A stretch of 64,000 nt of DNA from Paraburkholderia sp. BL9I2N2 (GTDB lineage Bacteria; Pseudomonadota; Gammaproteobacteria; Burkholderiales; Burkholderiaceae): assembly GCF_004339745.1 (NCBI RefSeq), contig NZ_SMGP01000003.1, positions 682,001 through 746,000 on the forward strand. The letters run 5' to 3'. The translations under genes were made by a program, and so were the position numbers. Below are positions 1-7,221 of this stretch, in pieces. Under the pieces are notes generated by a model. That model was not told the origin of the DNA. It worked only from the letters and a program-made list of their open reading frames with translations, and ran no database searches. Position 1 is the first letter of the stretch. Every line of letters begins with the position of its first letter.

Positions 1-392
1 TCCTCCTCGCTGTGCACATCCTGCTTTTTCTCGCCGCGCAATACCAACGCGCCGTCCTCGACGCTAACCGTCAGATCCTCCCGCTCCATGCCTGGCAGTT
101 CGACGGTCACGCGCAGTATCTTCCCCTCGTCCACGACGTCGATGCGCGGCTGGAAACGCGATGAACTGAAGTCGCCAAACCATCGTTCGCGCGCGCCGCG
201 CGCTGCGAACGGATCGTGAAAGAAATCCTCCATCGCACGCCACGGATCACGGGAGAAAAGACGCGGAATGTCAGGCCACGGAACACGTGACGATTCGCTG
301 TCAGGCCCGCTTTGCGCGCTGTCCGTGTCCTGCTTGCCTGCTGAGCCGCGGAGAAATCTGAAAGGGTTCCACTTTTTCAGGTCGGGGTTCAT
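1..392 (-). CDS. Hsp20/alpha-crystallin small heat-shock protein, C-terminus outside window
   Basis: About 130 residues are visible. The protein begins MNPDLKKWNPFRF and enters an alpha-crystallin domain at about residue 85 (RIDVVDEGKILRVTVELPG, then a 'DLTVSVEDGALVLRGEKK' strand pair). Family members are ATP-independent holdase chaperones in the cytoplasm. The start at 390-392 follows a GAGGAG ribosome site. The N-terminal arm is long and contains the 'DPWRAMEDFFHDPF' type of motif seen in Burkholderia Hsp20 proteins. It lies on the same strand as two further Hsp20 genes but is separated from them by about 440 bp, so it may have its own promoter. The C-terminal IxI segment cannot be checked. 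Confidence 0.9.
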   Translation of the reverse strand, partial: MNPDLKKWNPFRFLRGSAGKQDTDSAQSGPDSESSRVPWPDIPRLFSRDPWRAMEDFFHDPFAARGARERWFGDFSSSRFQPRIDVVDEGKILRVTVELPGMEREDLTVSVEDGALVLRGEKKQDVHSEE

Positions 393-833
393 CGTATGCT
401 CCTCGATGATCTGACAGGAGAGCTTAATGTCCGTCATTAGGCTCTCACCGCAACGTTTCTGCTCAACGTTTCTGCTGCGTTCCCGGACTCGCCCGGGCGG
501 CCGCCGTTGCCGGGCTTCAGCGCTCGCGGACACACCGTTTGCAGGGCTGCGGCGGCACGTCGCGCTGCGTCTACCGCCCGGGTGTGACGCGGCAGATGCC
601 AGTCGGCGAGCAGACGGGCATCGCGCCCGCTCGTGACCAAGCCGATATATCCACCATCAGCGAAGGCCGGGCCGCTTGCGAACTGACGCACCGGCACGGC
701 GCATCTTCTGCTCGTTTATCTGCATCACCCTTCCTCCATGACGTTCTGTTTCCACACCTCCACGAACCGGGCGGTGGCGACCTCGCAGCCGCCACCGGTT
801 TTTCTCCTGTCATCGTTGCCGGTCTTTGCGGGC
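393..833. other. Intergenic tract, no supported gene
   Basis: About 440 bp separate two co-directional Hsp20 genes. Open frames here lack family resemblance and convincing ribosome sites. No repeat or RNA gene was recognised. Confidence 0.5.
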
Positions 834-1241
834 TCAGTTCGTCTGCACCTCGATCCGGCGCGGGCGTGCTTCGTCGCGACGCGGAATTGTCAGCTTCAGC
901 ACGCCGTCCTGCAGATTCGCATCGATCTTCGATGTGTCGAAATCCGGGCTCAGCGAGAACGCGCGCGCGAAATGCGGTTCACGGATCTCGGCGTGCTGCA
1001 GCCGCAGACCGGCGGGTGTGGGCACGACCGCTTCGGCCTCGATATAAAGATTGCCGTCGTGCACCTTCACGTCGAGTTTGTCCTTCGTGACGCCTGGCAG
1101 GTCAGCCCACAGCGTGATGCCCTGGCTGTCCTCGAACACGTCCACCGCCGGTGTGAGCGTCCTCCGACGTGCTGACTGGTCGCCCTCGCGTGGTGCTACT
1201 GTTTTCTGGTCGCGTTCAGCAACCTGTGTCCTGTCGTTCAT
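834..1241 (-). CDS. Hsp20/alpha-crystallin small heat-shock protein
   Basis: A 135-residue protein of typical length for the class A/C bacterial small heat-shock proteins. The alpha-crystallin domain covers roughly residues 30-133: 'PAVDVFEDSQGITLWADLPGV', 'DKLDVKVHDGNLYIEAEA', and the signature 'ANLQDGVLKLTIPR' near the C-terminus. It is a predicted cytosolic holdase preventing aggregation of unfolded proteins. GAGGAG precedes the start. It lies 24 bp downstream of the next Hsp20 gene on the same strand, so the two are probably one transcript, and sHsp pairs of this kind commonly co-assemble. The C-terminus lacks an evident I-x-I motif (ends RRIEVQTN, only I-x-V). Confidence 0.93.
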   Translation of the reverse strand: MNDRTQVAERDQKTVAPREGDQSARRRTLTPAVDVFEDSQGITLWADLPGVTKDKLDVKVHDGNLYIEAEAVVPTPAGLRLQHAEIREPHFARAFSLSPDFDTSKIDANLQDGVLKLTIPRRDEARPRRIEVQTN

Positions 1242-1265
1242 GGCCTGCTCCTCGAATAACTGGCA

Positions 1266-1718
1266 TTACTGCACGGTGATGGCCCGCGGCTTGGACGCTT
1301 CGCGCTTGCCGACGGTGATCGACAGGCAGCCGTTGGTGTAGCGGGCCTGCACCCTGTCGGGGTCAGCGTTCTGCGGCAACTCGATCACGCGTCGGAAAAT
1401 GCCGGTGAAGCGCTCCTGCGCATAGGTGCGGGTGTCGTCGCGGGTGTCGTCATCGGTCCCGGCCCGGGCAGGCTTGCGCTCACCGCTGATCGTCAGCAGG
1501 CCCTTGTCGATCGACACGTCGAGGTCGGCCAGCGTGAGGCCCGGCGCGAACGCGACGATTTCGATCGAGTCGTCGGTCGTACCGATGTTCACCTGCGGAA
1601 AGGCCCCGAAGCGGCCCGAGCGGATGCTGGACGGAAAGCCGCCGAACAGGCTGTCCATCTGCCGTTGCAGACGGTCAAACTCACTGAACAGGTCGGTTCC
1701 GGAAAAGAGATCACTCAT
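1266..1718 (-). CDS. Hsp20/alpha-crystallin small heat-shock protein
   Basis: A 150-residue protein starting MSDLFSGTDLFSEFDRLQRQMDSLFGGFPS, the usual N-terminal arm of proteobacterial Hsp20. The alpha-crystallin domain follows from about residue 45 ('FPQVNIGTTDDSIEIVAFAPGL', 'ADLDVSIDKGLLTISGERK') and ends with 'RYTNGCLSITVGKREASKPRAITVQ', which carries the conserved GxL strand and an A-I-T-V tail. I chose ATG 1716-1718 rather than the longer open frame because a strong AGGAGG site precedes it and the upstream residues do not look like protein. It is the first gene of the pair with 834-1241, and a promoter-like sequence lies about 130 bp upstream. Confidence 0.93.
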   Translation of the reverse strand: MSDLFSGTDLFSEFDRLQRQMDSLFGGFPSSIRSGRFGAFPQVNIGTTDDSIEIVAFAPGLTLADLDVSIDKGLLTISGERKPARAGTDDDTRDDTRTYAQERFTGIFRRVIELPQNADPDRVQARYTNGCLSITVGKREASKPRAITVQ

Positions 1719-1849
1719 CGTATCCTCCTTCGATGCAGCGAGGAGGCGAACGGGCCTACGCGCTCCAGTCCGCCTGCCAGGCCGCTGGCAAACAAATCGA
1801 AACACGCAGCGCACCGGATGTGACCGGCGCGTCTGCCTGAGCGAAATCA

Positions 1850-1877
1850 AAGATAGAACCTACGGTGAATATTTCAA
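1850..1877 (-). promoter_or_regulatory. Candidate promoter of the Hsp20 pair
   Basis: Read on the minus strand: TTGAAA, 16 bp, TATCTT. The -35 lies within CTTGAAA, which also fits the -35 of heat-shock sigma-32, but the -10 is not CCCCAT-like, so either sigma factor is possible. It faces the Hsp20 genes and diverges from a second promoter 24 bp away. Confidence 0.45.
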
Positions 1878-1900
1878 GAGGAGGTGGTGAAATTCCGCTC

Positions 1901-1928
1901 TTGAAAATCGCCTGCCACATCCTATTAT
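1901..1928 (+). promoter_or_regulatory. Candidate sigma-70 promoter of the gene at 1962
   Basis: TTGAAA (1901-1906), 16-bp spacer, TATTAT (1923-1928), about 33 bp before the start codon. The -35 is again within CTTGAAA, mirroring the divergent promoter to the left. Confidence 0.5.
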
Positions 1929-1961
1929 CGCGGTGCATTGCAACGACAAGAGGAGGACAAC

Positions 1962-2345
1962 ATGGAATTCGCTTCGGACTGGCTCACGCTTGGCAGGCAC
2001 CGCGTCCGGCTGCGCTCGACCAGAGGCTTTCCGACGGAATTGATGCGTAGCGCGGCGGAGGTCGTGCGCCTCGCGATCGACAACAACATGAGCGCCCGCG
2101 CGCGGCTGGTCGAGATCGTCTTCCAGCACGAACAGACCTACGACATCGCGGTGGGCACGACGCTCGCCGAGGACCGCGTTTGTGCGCCGCAACTGGAAGC
2201 GGCGATCGCGGTGGTGCTCGGCCTGCTGCCGCAACAGGTAAATATCACGGTCACAACCGTGAGCCAGGACGAAGTTGACCTGCATTTCGGGGTGTATGAA
2301 CGCATGCTCGCCGAGAAGCTCGGCGTGGTGCCACCGATCCAGTGA
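1962..2345 (+). CDS. Conserved hypothetical protein, 127 aa
   Basis: Function not recognised. The protein is soluble, of mixed charge, with no signal peptide or membrane segment (MEFASDWLTLGRHRVRLRST...). The middle is helical ('SAAEVVRLAIDNNMSARARLVEIVFQHEQTYDIAVG'), followed by a beta-rich end ('QQVNITVTTVSQDEVDLHFGVYERMLAEKLG'). The start at 1962 is favoured over an in-frame ATG 24 bp upstream because an AGGAGG site sits 6-11 bp before it. It is transcribed divergently from the Hsp20 genes with its own promoter-like sequence, so a stress role is possible but only by context. Confidence 0.7.
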   Translation: MEFASDWLTLGRHRVRLRSTRGFPTELMRSAAEVVRLAIDNNMSARARLVEIVFQHEQTYDIAVGTTLAEDRVCAPQLEAAIAVVLGLLPQQVNITVTTVSQDEVDLHFGVYERMLAEKLGVVPPIQ

Positions 2346-2468
2346 TCGTCGGTGACCGCTTCTATCCGGAGTGAGTGCACAGTGACGGGCAACCCGAAGG
2401 CCCCCTGGTGCGCGTTCGGAGCGGCCCGGATCACCGGCCGGGGGGCGGCAGAACGAACAGGGAGCCTC

Positions 2469-2849
2469 ATGATGAAAAACATGTCAGGCGCACGGCTCGC
2501 GGCAGCCGTGTTGATTGCGGGTTCATGTCCTGCCATGGCGGTACCCGCCGGGCCGTCCCTGAAAACGTTGCCTCTGCAGCAGGACATCTGGATCGGCGGC
2601 ACGATACAGCAAGGCAACGGGCAATACGCGCCGGGTGACTACACGACCCTGCTGCTGGACCGCCCGGCGGCCTCGCCCTGCGACGACAAGGTCGTGACCG
2701 ACATCCTGCTCGGCAACTTCGGAGCAACGGACCCGAAACTCCTGCGAACTTATCTGGGACAGCATGTCGCCGTCAGGGGACGCGTCATCTGTCCGGATTC
2801 CGGAATCCGGTTTACACCGACGCCGGACTTCGTGTTTCCGGTCTACTGA
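2469..2849 (+). CDS. Small exported protein, 126 aa
   Basis: A Sec-type signal peptide is clear: MMKNMSGARLAAAVLIAGSCPAMA followed by VPAG, with cleavage expected after AMA. The mature part of about 100 residues is beta-rich, contains a Cys pair (ASPCDD..., VICPDS) that could form a periplasmic disulfide, and ends 'LGQHVAVRGRVICPDSGIRFTPTPDFVFPVY'. The pattern resembles small OB-like exported DUF domains such as DUF4431, but this assignment is tentative. GGGAG lies 5-9 bp before the tandem ATGATG start. The stop codon sits inside a tetranucleotide repeat. Confidence 0.7.
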   Translation: MMKNMSGARLAAAVLIAGSCPAMAVPAGPSLKTLPLQQDIWIGGTIQQGNGQYAPGDYTTLLLDRPAASPCDDKVVTDILLGNFGATDPKLLRTYLGQHVAVRGRVICPDSGIRFTPTPDFVFPVY

Positions 2850-2874
2850 CTGACTGACTGACTGACTGACTGAC
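2845..2874. repeat. Tetranucleotide tandem repeat (ACTG, 7.5 units)
   Basis: Thirty bp of uninterrupted ACTG units. The TGA stop codon of the exported protein (2847-2849) lies within the first unit, so the repeat extends into the 3' flank. Confidence 0.95.
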
Positions 2875-2939
2875 GGCAGGCACGGGACGGCCAGACCGCA
2901 CATCAGGTAGGGGATGCGACCAGGTATTCCGCAGCCCGG

Positions 2940-4004
2940 TCACCCCGCGACGACCTGACGTAGTGTTGGGGGAGCTGCTGTCCGCGCAAGCGAGGCATAG
3001 AGGTCAATGTAGTGCTGCGCCATGGTCATCGAGGTAAAGCGGCGCAGGAAGGCCGCACGAATTTCCGTGCGGGAAAGCGCGTCGAGCCGTGTCACGGCGT
3101 CGACGGCTCCTGGCACATCATCGACAATGTAGCCCGTCACCCCATGGGTAATCACCTCCGGCACCGAGCCCCGGTTGAACGCGATGACGGGGGTGCCACA
3201 GGCCATTGCCTCGATCATCACCAGGCCAAACGGCTCGGACCAGTCGATCGGGAACAGGAGCGCCCGGGCGCCCGAGAGAAACCCGGCTTTCTGCGCGTCA
3301 TTAATCTCGCCGATGAATTCGACATGCGGGCGCGCCAGTAGCGGCTGGATCACGGTTGCAAAGTAGGCTTCATCGGCCCTGTCCACCTTCGCGGCAATCT
3401 TCAGGGGCAGCCCGGCGCGCGCGGCGATCTCGATGGCGAGGTCGACACGCTTTTCAGCACAGATCCGGCCGAGGAAAGCCAGATATGCAGGCTGCGTTGG
3501 CACTTGCGGCGTCAGCAGATTTTCCGGCAGGCCGTGATAGATCGTGTCAAGCCAGTTCGCGTCCGGCAACGGCATCCGCTGCGAATTGGAAATCGAAACG
3601 ACGGGGGCCTGCGGGAACATGTCGAACACCGGTTGCAGTTCCGGCAGATCGAGCCGACCGTGCAGGGTGGTCACGAACGGCACGCCGAGGAGTGAAAACG
3701 TGGGAAACGGCAGATAACTCAGATGGAAGTGCAGGACGTCAAACGTATGGGCCACGCGCCGGACCTTCTCGAGCAACACCAGGTGCGGGGCGAACGGGTC
3801 GCCAATTCCCGGGTCGAGCCGCAGCGAGTGCGGCCATGCCGGCTCGAGGCGCGCGCGGGTCTGCGAATCCCCGCTTGCGAACAGCGTCACATCGTGTCCG
3901 AGGCGGACGAGCGCCTCGGTGAGATAGGACACGACGCGCTCCGTACCGCCATAGAGCTTTGGCGGAACCGCTTCGTGCAACGGTGCGATCTGCGCGATAC
4001 GCAT
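2940..4004 (-). CDS. Glycosyltransferase family 4
   Basis: A 354-residue GT-B glycosyltransferase. The N-terminal acceptor domain begins MRIAQIAPLHEAVPPKLYGGTERVVSYLTEALVRLGHDVTLFASG, the classic GT4 'GGxE' start. A linker follows ('SISNSQRMPLPD...TIYHGLP'), then the C-terminal donor domain with 'AFLGRICAEKRVDLAIEIA' and the E-x7-E region 'DWSEPFGLVMIEAMACGTPVIAFNRGSVPEVI'. Family members transfer an NDP-sugar to a lipid, glycan or metabolite; the substrate cannot be told. Residues 'HGRL...VSISNS' match the stand-alone GT4 common in Burkholderia stress clusters. GGAGAA precedes the start. Neighbour on the same strand: a CsbD-like gene about 70 bp upstream. Confidence 0.88.
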   Translation of the reverse strand: MRIAQIAPLHEAVPPKLYGGTERVVSYLTEALVRLGHDVTLFASGDSQTRARLEPAWPHSLRLDPGIGDPFAPHLVLLEKVRRVAHTFDVLHFHLSYLPFPTFSLLGVPFVTTLHGRLDLPELQPVFDMFPQAPVVSISNSQRMPLPDANWLDTIYHGLPENLLTPQVPTQPAYLAFLGRICAEKRVDLAIEIAARAGLPLKIAAKVDRADEAYFATVIQPLLARPHVEFIGEINDAQKAGFLSGARALLFPIDWSEPFGLVMIEAMACGTPVIAFNRGSVPEVITHGVTGYIVDDVPGAVDAVTRLDALSRTEIRAAFLRRFTSMTMAQHYIDLYASLARTAAPPTLRQVVAG

Positions 4005-4072
4005 CAGGCTTCTCCATTCAGGTGCTTCGCGCAGACCATCTGCTAAAGGAGGAAGCGCGACGCAACGCTGCT

Positions 4073-4261
4073 TCAGACGGGCTTTCTGGTCGTGTCCTTG
4101 ACGGCTTCCTTGACGTCGCCTGCCTTCTTCCGTGTCTCGCCCGCCGCCTGCTGGGCATCGCCCTTGACTTCCTGCTTCCGGTCGCCCGTTGCGCGGCCCA
4201 CGGTCTCACTCACCTTGCCTTTGACCTTCTCCGCCACACCCTTTACCTGATCCTTGTTCAT
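4073..4261 (-). CDS. CsbD-like stress protein, 62 aa
   Basis: The 62-residue protein begins MNKDQVKGVAEKVKGKVSETVG and continues 'GDRKQEVKGDAQQAAGETRKKAGDVKEAVKDT', the hydrophilic Lys/Glu/Ala helical repeat typical of the CsbD family. CsbD proteins are general-stress induced (sigma-B dependent in Bacillus, common after osmotic or heat stress in proteobacteria); their molecular activity is unknown. The start was set at ATG 4259-4261 because the family always begins there; a longer frame upstream does not look like protein. It probably shares a transcript with the glycosyltransferase downstream. Confidence 0.9.
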   Translation of the reverse strand: MNKDQVKGVAEKVKGKVSETVGRATGDRKQEVKGDAQQAAGETRKKAGDVKEAVKDTTRKPV

Positions 4262-4895
4262 GGCCGGCCTCCGATGCAAAACTGATTCGTCGATGGATTT
4301 TGCCGCCCGTTTCCGGGGAGGCTCGGGATGCGGCAGGCGTTGCCTCGTGAGTTCAAGTGCCTCGGCCCCATTTGCAGCGCACCGCACGTCATGTCCTTCC
4401 CCACTCAGTCTGAGACGCCGCCCGCGAGGAGGTCAGGCTCACCATCCACGAGCAGGATTCAGTACATCCCGGACCACCTTCGGTTTATGCTTTGTGTCCA
4501 GCTCGTACGACCGACGAGCAAAACGTGTTCCCGGCGGGAGCCCTTGACGGGAGGCGTGACGCCTTGCCTCCGTTTCGGACGAACAGGAATTTTCCACCAT
4601 TACGTCTGCGCCATCGGACGCTTTCGGTGCTGGTCTCGACCATCTGCCTGGCGTGGAGCGAAAGCTACGCTGCGTCATCATGTGCTCCGAAGTCGCCGGC
4701 CGGCGGTGCCACGCCGCATTGGCGCCGACCAGCTCTCGATATACCGGATCACACGGCAATTCCCGGCATAACTTCATGCCGCTATCGCTGTGAGAACCAC
4801 GCTTCGCAATCCAACTTTGGCAGGCAACGCCGGCGACGTCGGGGGCCTTTGTGAGGTAGCGATATCGATCGGGCCCGTACAATAGTGAGGCAGAA
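4262..4895. other. Non-coding or decayed tract
   Basis: Long open frames on both strands here overlap each other, lack ribosome sites and have no recognisable domains. They are probably decay products of mobile-element DNA like that immediately to the right. Confidence 0.4.
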
Positions 4896-5031
4896 CTAGA
4901 CGGCACTGGACGCGATGTGGACAGGTGAGGCGCGATGAAGCTTGCGGACGATGACATGTCCCTGCGAATCCAGTCCATGAACCTGAAATAGGGTCCTTTG
5001 CAAGGCCCAGGCCGACGGTGGCTATCTTCAT
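4896..5031 (-). pseudogene. IS110-family transposase N-terminal remnant
   Basis: Reading leftward from ATG 5029-5031 gives MKIATVGLGLAK, matching the IS110 opening 'MKI.TVGLDLAK', in which the catalytic Asp of the DEDD site is here Gly. After a frameshift the text continues FQVHGLDSQGHVIVRKLHRASPV, again IS110-like, and stops at about 4896. Nothing of the rest of a roughly 340-residue transposase was found. The fragment is therefore dead and marks old insertion activity. Confidence 0.65.
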
Positions 5032-5457
5032 GATGGCCACTCTGTGCCATGGAAGTCACGACCTTTCACTTTGGAAAAAACCGAACCCGAAGCTCGGGAA
5101 TCGTCCGTCACATCAGAGCCGTCATTGTCGCCCGCCGGAACGACAACGTCCGCTCGCAGGAAATACCGGGCGACTGTTCCGGTCTACACAGGATAAAGTC
5201 CACACAGACGTGCGAAGCCCGGAATTCCGGACATCACTTCGTCGAGGCCCCAGTCACATTTGCAAGCGCATCATGGATGCATCTTGCTGCCACGATTCTG
5301 TCGTCACCCGTCGGATGGCAAAGAACTTTCTCGAAATTTCGAGAAATCGACGTGCAGGGTCCCGGCGCGGAAAAAAAAGCGGGACATGTCACCCTCGTGC
5401 GCCAGCGCCGTCAGTTGCAGGAGCGTGCGCGCCGGATCACGGTTTCAACCAGCTCAC
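5032..5457. other. Non-coding tract
   Basis: No supported gene. The only distinctive feature is a perfect 20-bp palindrome at 5327-5346, listed separately. Confidence 0.5.
5327..5346. repeat. Perfect 20-bp palindrome
   Basis: TTTCTCGAAATTTCGAGAAA is its own reverse complement with no spacer. It is AT-rich in a GC-rich context and could be an operator or a recombination site. No adjacent intact gene identifies a user. Confidence 0.8.
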
Positions 5458-5907
5458 TCATTTCCCGGAGCCCATGAACCATTCGTCGCCTTGCGCTGGG
5501 TCGACCTGTTCGCTCTCGCGGTACAACGCAATAACAAACGACGGCCGGGAACGTTCGCGCGAGGTGCTTAACGATTCGATTTCAGGGACCGCCTCGCGAT
5601 TCCTCGACATGTTCGCCGTCACCACGACCCGCGGGCGCGCAGACTTCGCCGCTCTGAGCGCTTCTGCCGGATCGACCGTGCCGATCACTGTCATGCCGCG
5701 CGACGTCAGCATGGACGCGAGCCGCGAGAGCGTCTTCGGCTCGCTGTCGATCAGCAGTACGTCGACCCGCGTTTCTGCCGGGCGGAGCGATCCGCCCGCG
5801 GGCGTAAGCGGCCTTGACCGGTGGTTCGGCGACTTCAGTTGATCGCGATTCCGGCCCCGGATTGATGTCGCCGCGGGAACGGATGGTGCCGCCTTCGTGC
5901 CGCGCAA
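5458..5907 (-). pseudogene. Degenerate response-regulator receiver-like sequence
   Basis: From about 5800 leftward the frame reads 'TRVDVLLIDSEPKTLSRLASMLTSRGMTVIGTVDPAEALRAAKSARPRVVVTANMSRN', which follows the beta1-alpha1-beta2-alpha2-beta3 pattern of a CheY-like receiver. The phospho-acceptor Asp at the end of beta3 is absent ('VVVTANM' instead of 'VVLTDLxMP'), and the rest of the domain (the Thr/Ser and Lys motifs) does not follow. The preceding residues look like an out-of-frame reading, and a better N-terminal frame is offset by one. I read this as a decayed, frameshifted gene; a real short protein is less likely. Confidence 0.4.
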
Positions 5908-6026
5908 CCCATGCTAGGTCATCTTCAACCGTCGCCGAGGGAAGGTCCGGTCTTTGCGGGGACGGCTTATGTCCCGGAGTGGTGACGAGTCTGCTAAATC
6001 TACCTAAAAAGCTTGCGAGGATGGAC

Positions 6027-6260
6027 ATGGATACGCAAATGACGGAAGAGGAACTTCGTTCGCTAGCCTACCGATTGTGGGAGGAGGGTGGATGCCCCGA
6101 CGGTCGCGCAGACGAATTTTGGGAACAGGCGCGGCTGCAACTCTGCCCGGATGGCAGTCCCACGCAAGCTGACAGAGCGAACGACTCCGATGAATTTGTC
6201 GACGCTCCGGAAGTGGTGCCGAGCGAACGGACAGCGATTGTCAAGCCCGGAAGCGTCTGA
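6027..6260 (+). CDS. DUF2934 domain protein, 77 aa
   Basis: The N-terminal half is the DUF2934 motif: 'EEELRSLAYRLWEEGGCPDGRADEFWEQARLQL', with conserved Leu-Trp, Gly-x-Pro-x-Gly-x-Ala and Phe/Tyr-Trp positions. The acidic C-terminal half is low-complexity. DUF2934 proteins are small, of unknown function, and frequent next to stress and CsbD genes in rhizobia and Burkholderia. Several in-frame ATGs exist; 6027 is preferred because GCGAGG ends 6 bp before it. A CsbD-like mini-gene follows after 12 bp, so the two are likely co-transcribed. A related DUF2934 gene lies at 10587. Confidence 0.75.
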   Translation: MDTQMTEEELRSLAYRLWEEGGCPDGRADEFWEQARLQLCPDGSPTQADRANDSDEFVDAPEVVPSERTAIVKPGSV

Positions 6261-6272
6261 GGCGAATCGACC

Positions 6273-6413
6273 ATGGCCAGCCCTGCCAGTGCGAAGCTCG
6301 GCATGCGGGCCCGGGAACTGAAAGGCGATGTCCAGCAAGGCGCGGGACAAGCCAGGAAAGACGCCGGTGACGCCAAGGAATCGTCGAAGGACCATCCGAC
6401 GCGTCACCATTAG
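6273..6413 (+). CDS. Miniature CsbD-related protein, 46 aa
   Basis: The protein is MASPASAKLGMRARELKGDV followed by QQGAGQARKDAGDAKESSKD and HPTRHH. The segment 'LKGDVQQGAGQARKDAGDAKESSKD' aligns with the second half of the CsbD-like protein at 4073-4261 ('VKGDAQQAAGETRKKAGDVKEAVKD'), while the first half of the domain is missing. GAGG lies 13-16 bp upstream, overlapping the stop codon of the DUF2934 gene. It is either a genuine half-domain stress protein or a truncated duplicate; the intact frame and operon position favour expression. Confidence 0.55.
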   Translation: MASPASAKLGMRARELKGDVQQGAGQARKDAGDAKESSKDHPTRHH

Positions 6414-6711
6414 GCGCATGCCTCGTTGCGCTGGGTCGATGCATTGACCCAGCGTCAAACGCTTGTCTAAACTGCCCACATCCCGAAGTGGGCCGCCGGT
6501 ACGGGCGATGAATGCGTGCCTCACTGCGCCTCTGGTTACCGGTACCGATAGCGCGAGGTAGCAGATTGAAACGGCGCGTTGCCATCATGTCGCCTGCTCG
6601 ACCGGGACCGCCTGTCAACCCAGACAGACTTCGACGCTGACGATGCTGTCGCCGAGGCCGGGCCGGGGCGCGTTTGGGACCTGAATCCGGATGAATGCCA
6701 CGACTCGAAGG
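6414..6711. other. Intergenic tract between convergent genes
   Basis: About 300 bp without a supported gene or a clear terminator hairpin. Confidence 0.5.
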
Positions 6712-7221
6712 TCAGGTCGTCGTCTTGGGTTGGGGCCAGGGCCAACCCTTCCCCTCGCCGGGCGCATTCCGTTTCGGGGGCGGCGCGACCCCGACAGGAC
6801 TCCCTTCTTCTGCGGCGTGCGGCAATGGCTCGGCCCACGCGTCCCTCCGCATCTCGGGAAGCCCGGTCCCAAACCACTTCACCTTCTTTTGGATGTGAGC
6901 GACATAGGCCTTCCAGCCATCAGGGTTGCCGTCAAAGAGGTCGTGCTGAACGGTTGACGCCAGCGCATTGCGGTTGAGCTCAGTATCGAGCAACTCCTTT
7001 GGCCAGAGGAAGAACGCGCTCGCGACGCGTGCGCTGAACTCGCCCACGGTCATCTTCCGGGCAAGTGCCCGGAGGAACTCAAAGTCCTGTAACAAATCCT
7101 GTTCCTTCGCAAGCTGCACCACCAGCGCGTCCGGCCAACCTGTCCTCGCCAGACAGCTCAAGGCTTCGAGCATATCCCCGAGGTGAAGGAGCAGTTCCCG
7201 TCTGTCATATCGGTCGTCCAT
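6712..7221 (-). CDS. Hypothetical protein, 169 aa
   Basis: Function not recognised. From MDDRYDRRELLLHLGDMLEALSCLAR the first 110 residues are an amphipathic, soluble sequence with patterns such as 'KEQDLLQDFEFLRALARKMTVGEFSARVASAFFLWPKELLDTELNRNALASTVQHDLFDGNPDGW'. The last 45 residues are Pro/Gly/Lys-rich and probably disordered. No signal peptide or membrane segment. The ATG at 7219-7221 is preferred over a longer frame because GAGGGAG precedes it and the upstream residues are Arg-rich noise. Confidence 0.6.
   Translation of the reverse strand: MDDRYDRRELLLHLGDMLEALSCLARTGWPDALVVQLAKEQDLLQDFEFLRALARKMTVGEFSARVASAFFLWPKELLDTELNRNALASTVQHDLFDGNPDGWKAYVAHIQKKVKWFGTGLPEMRRDAWAEPLPHAAEEGSPVGVAPPPKRNAPGEGKGWPWPQPKTTT

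Noticed and set aside
4439..5059. 206-codon minus-strand frame as a gene
   Set aside because: It overlaps an IS110 remnant read in another frame, has no ribosome site and no domain.
5582..6028. Minus-strand frame starting MSILASFLGRF as the N-terminus of a response regulator
   Set aside because: Its start codon overlaps the start of the better supported DUF2934 gene, has no ribosome site, and the receiver-like part is in a different frame.
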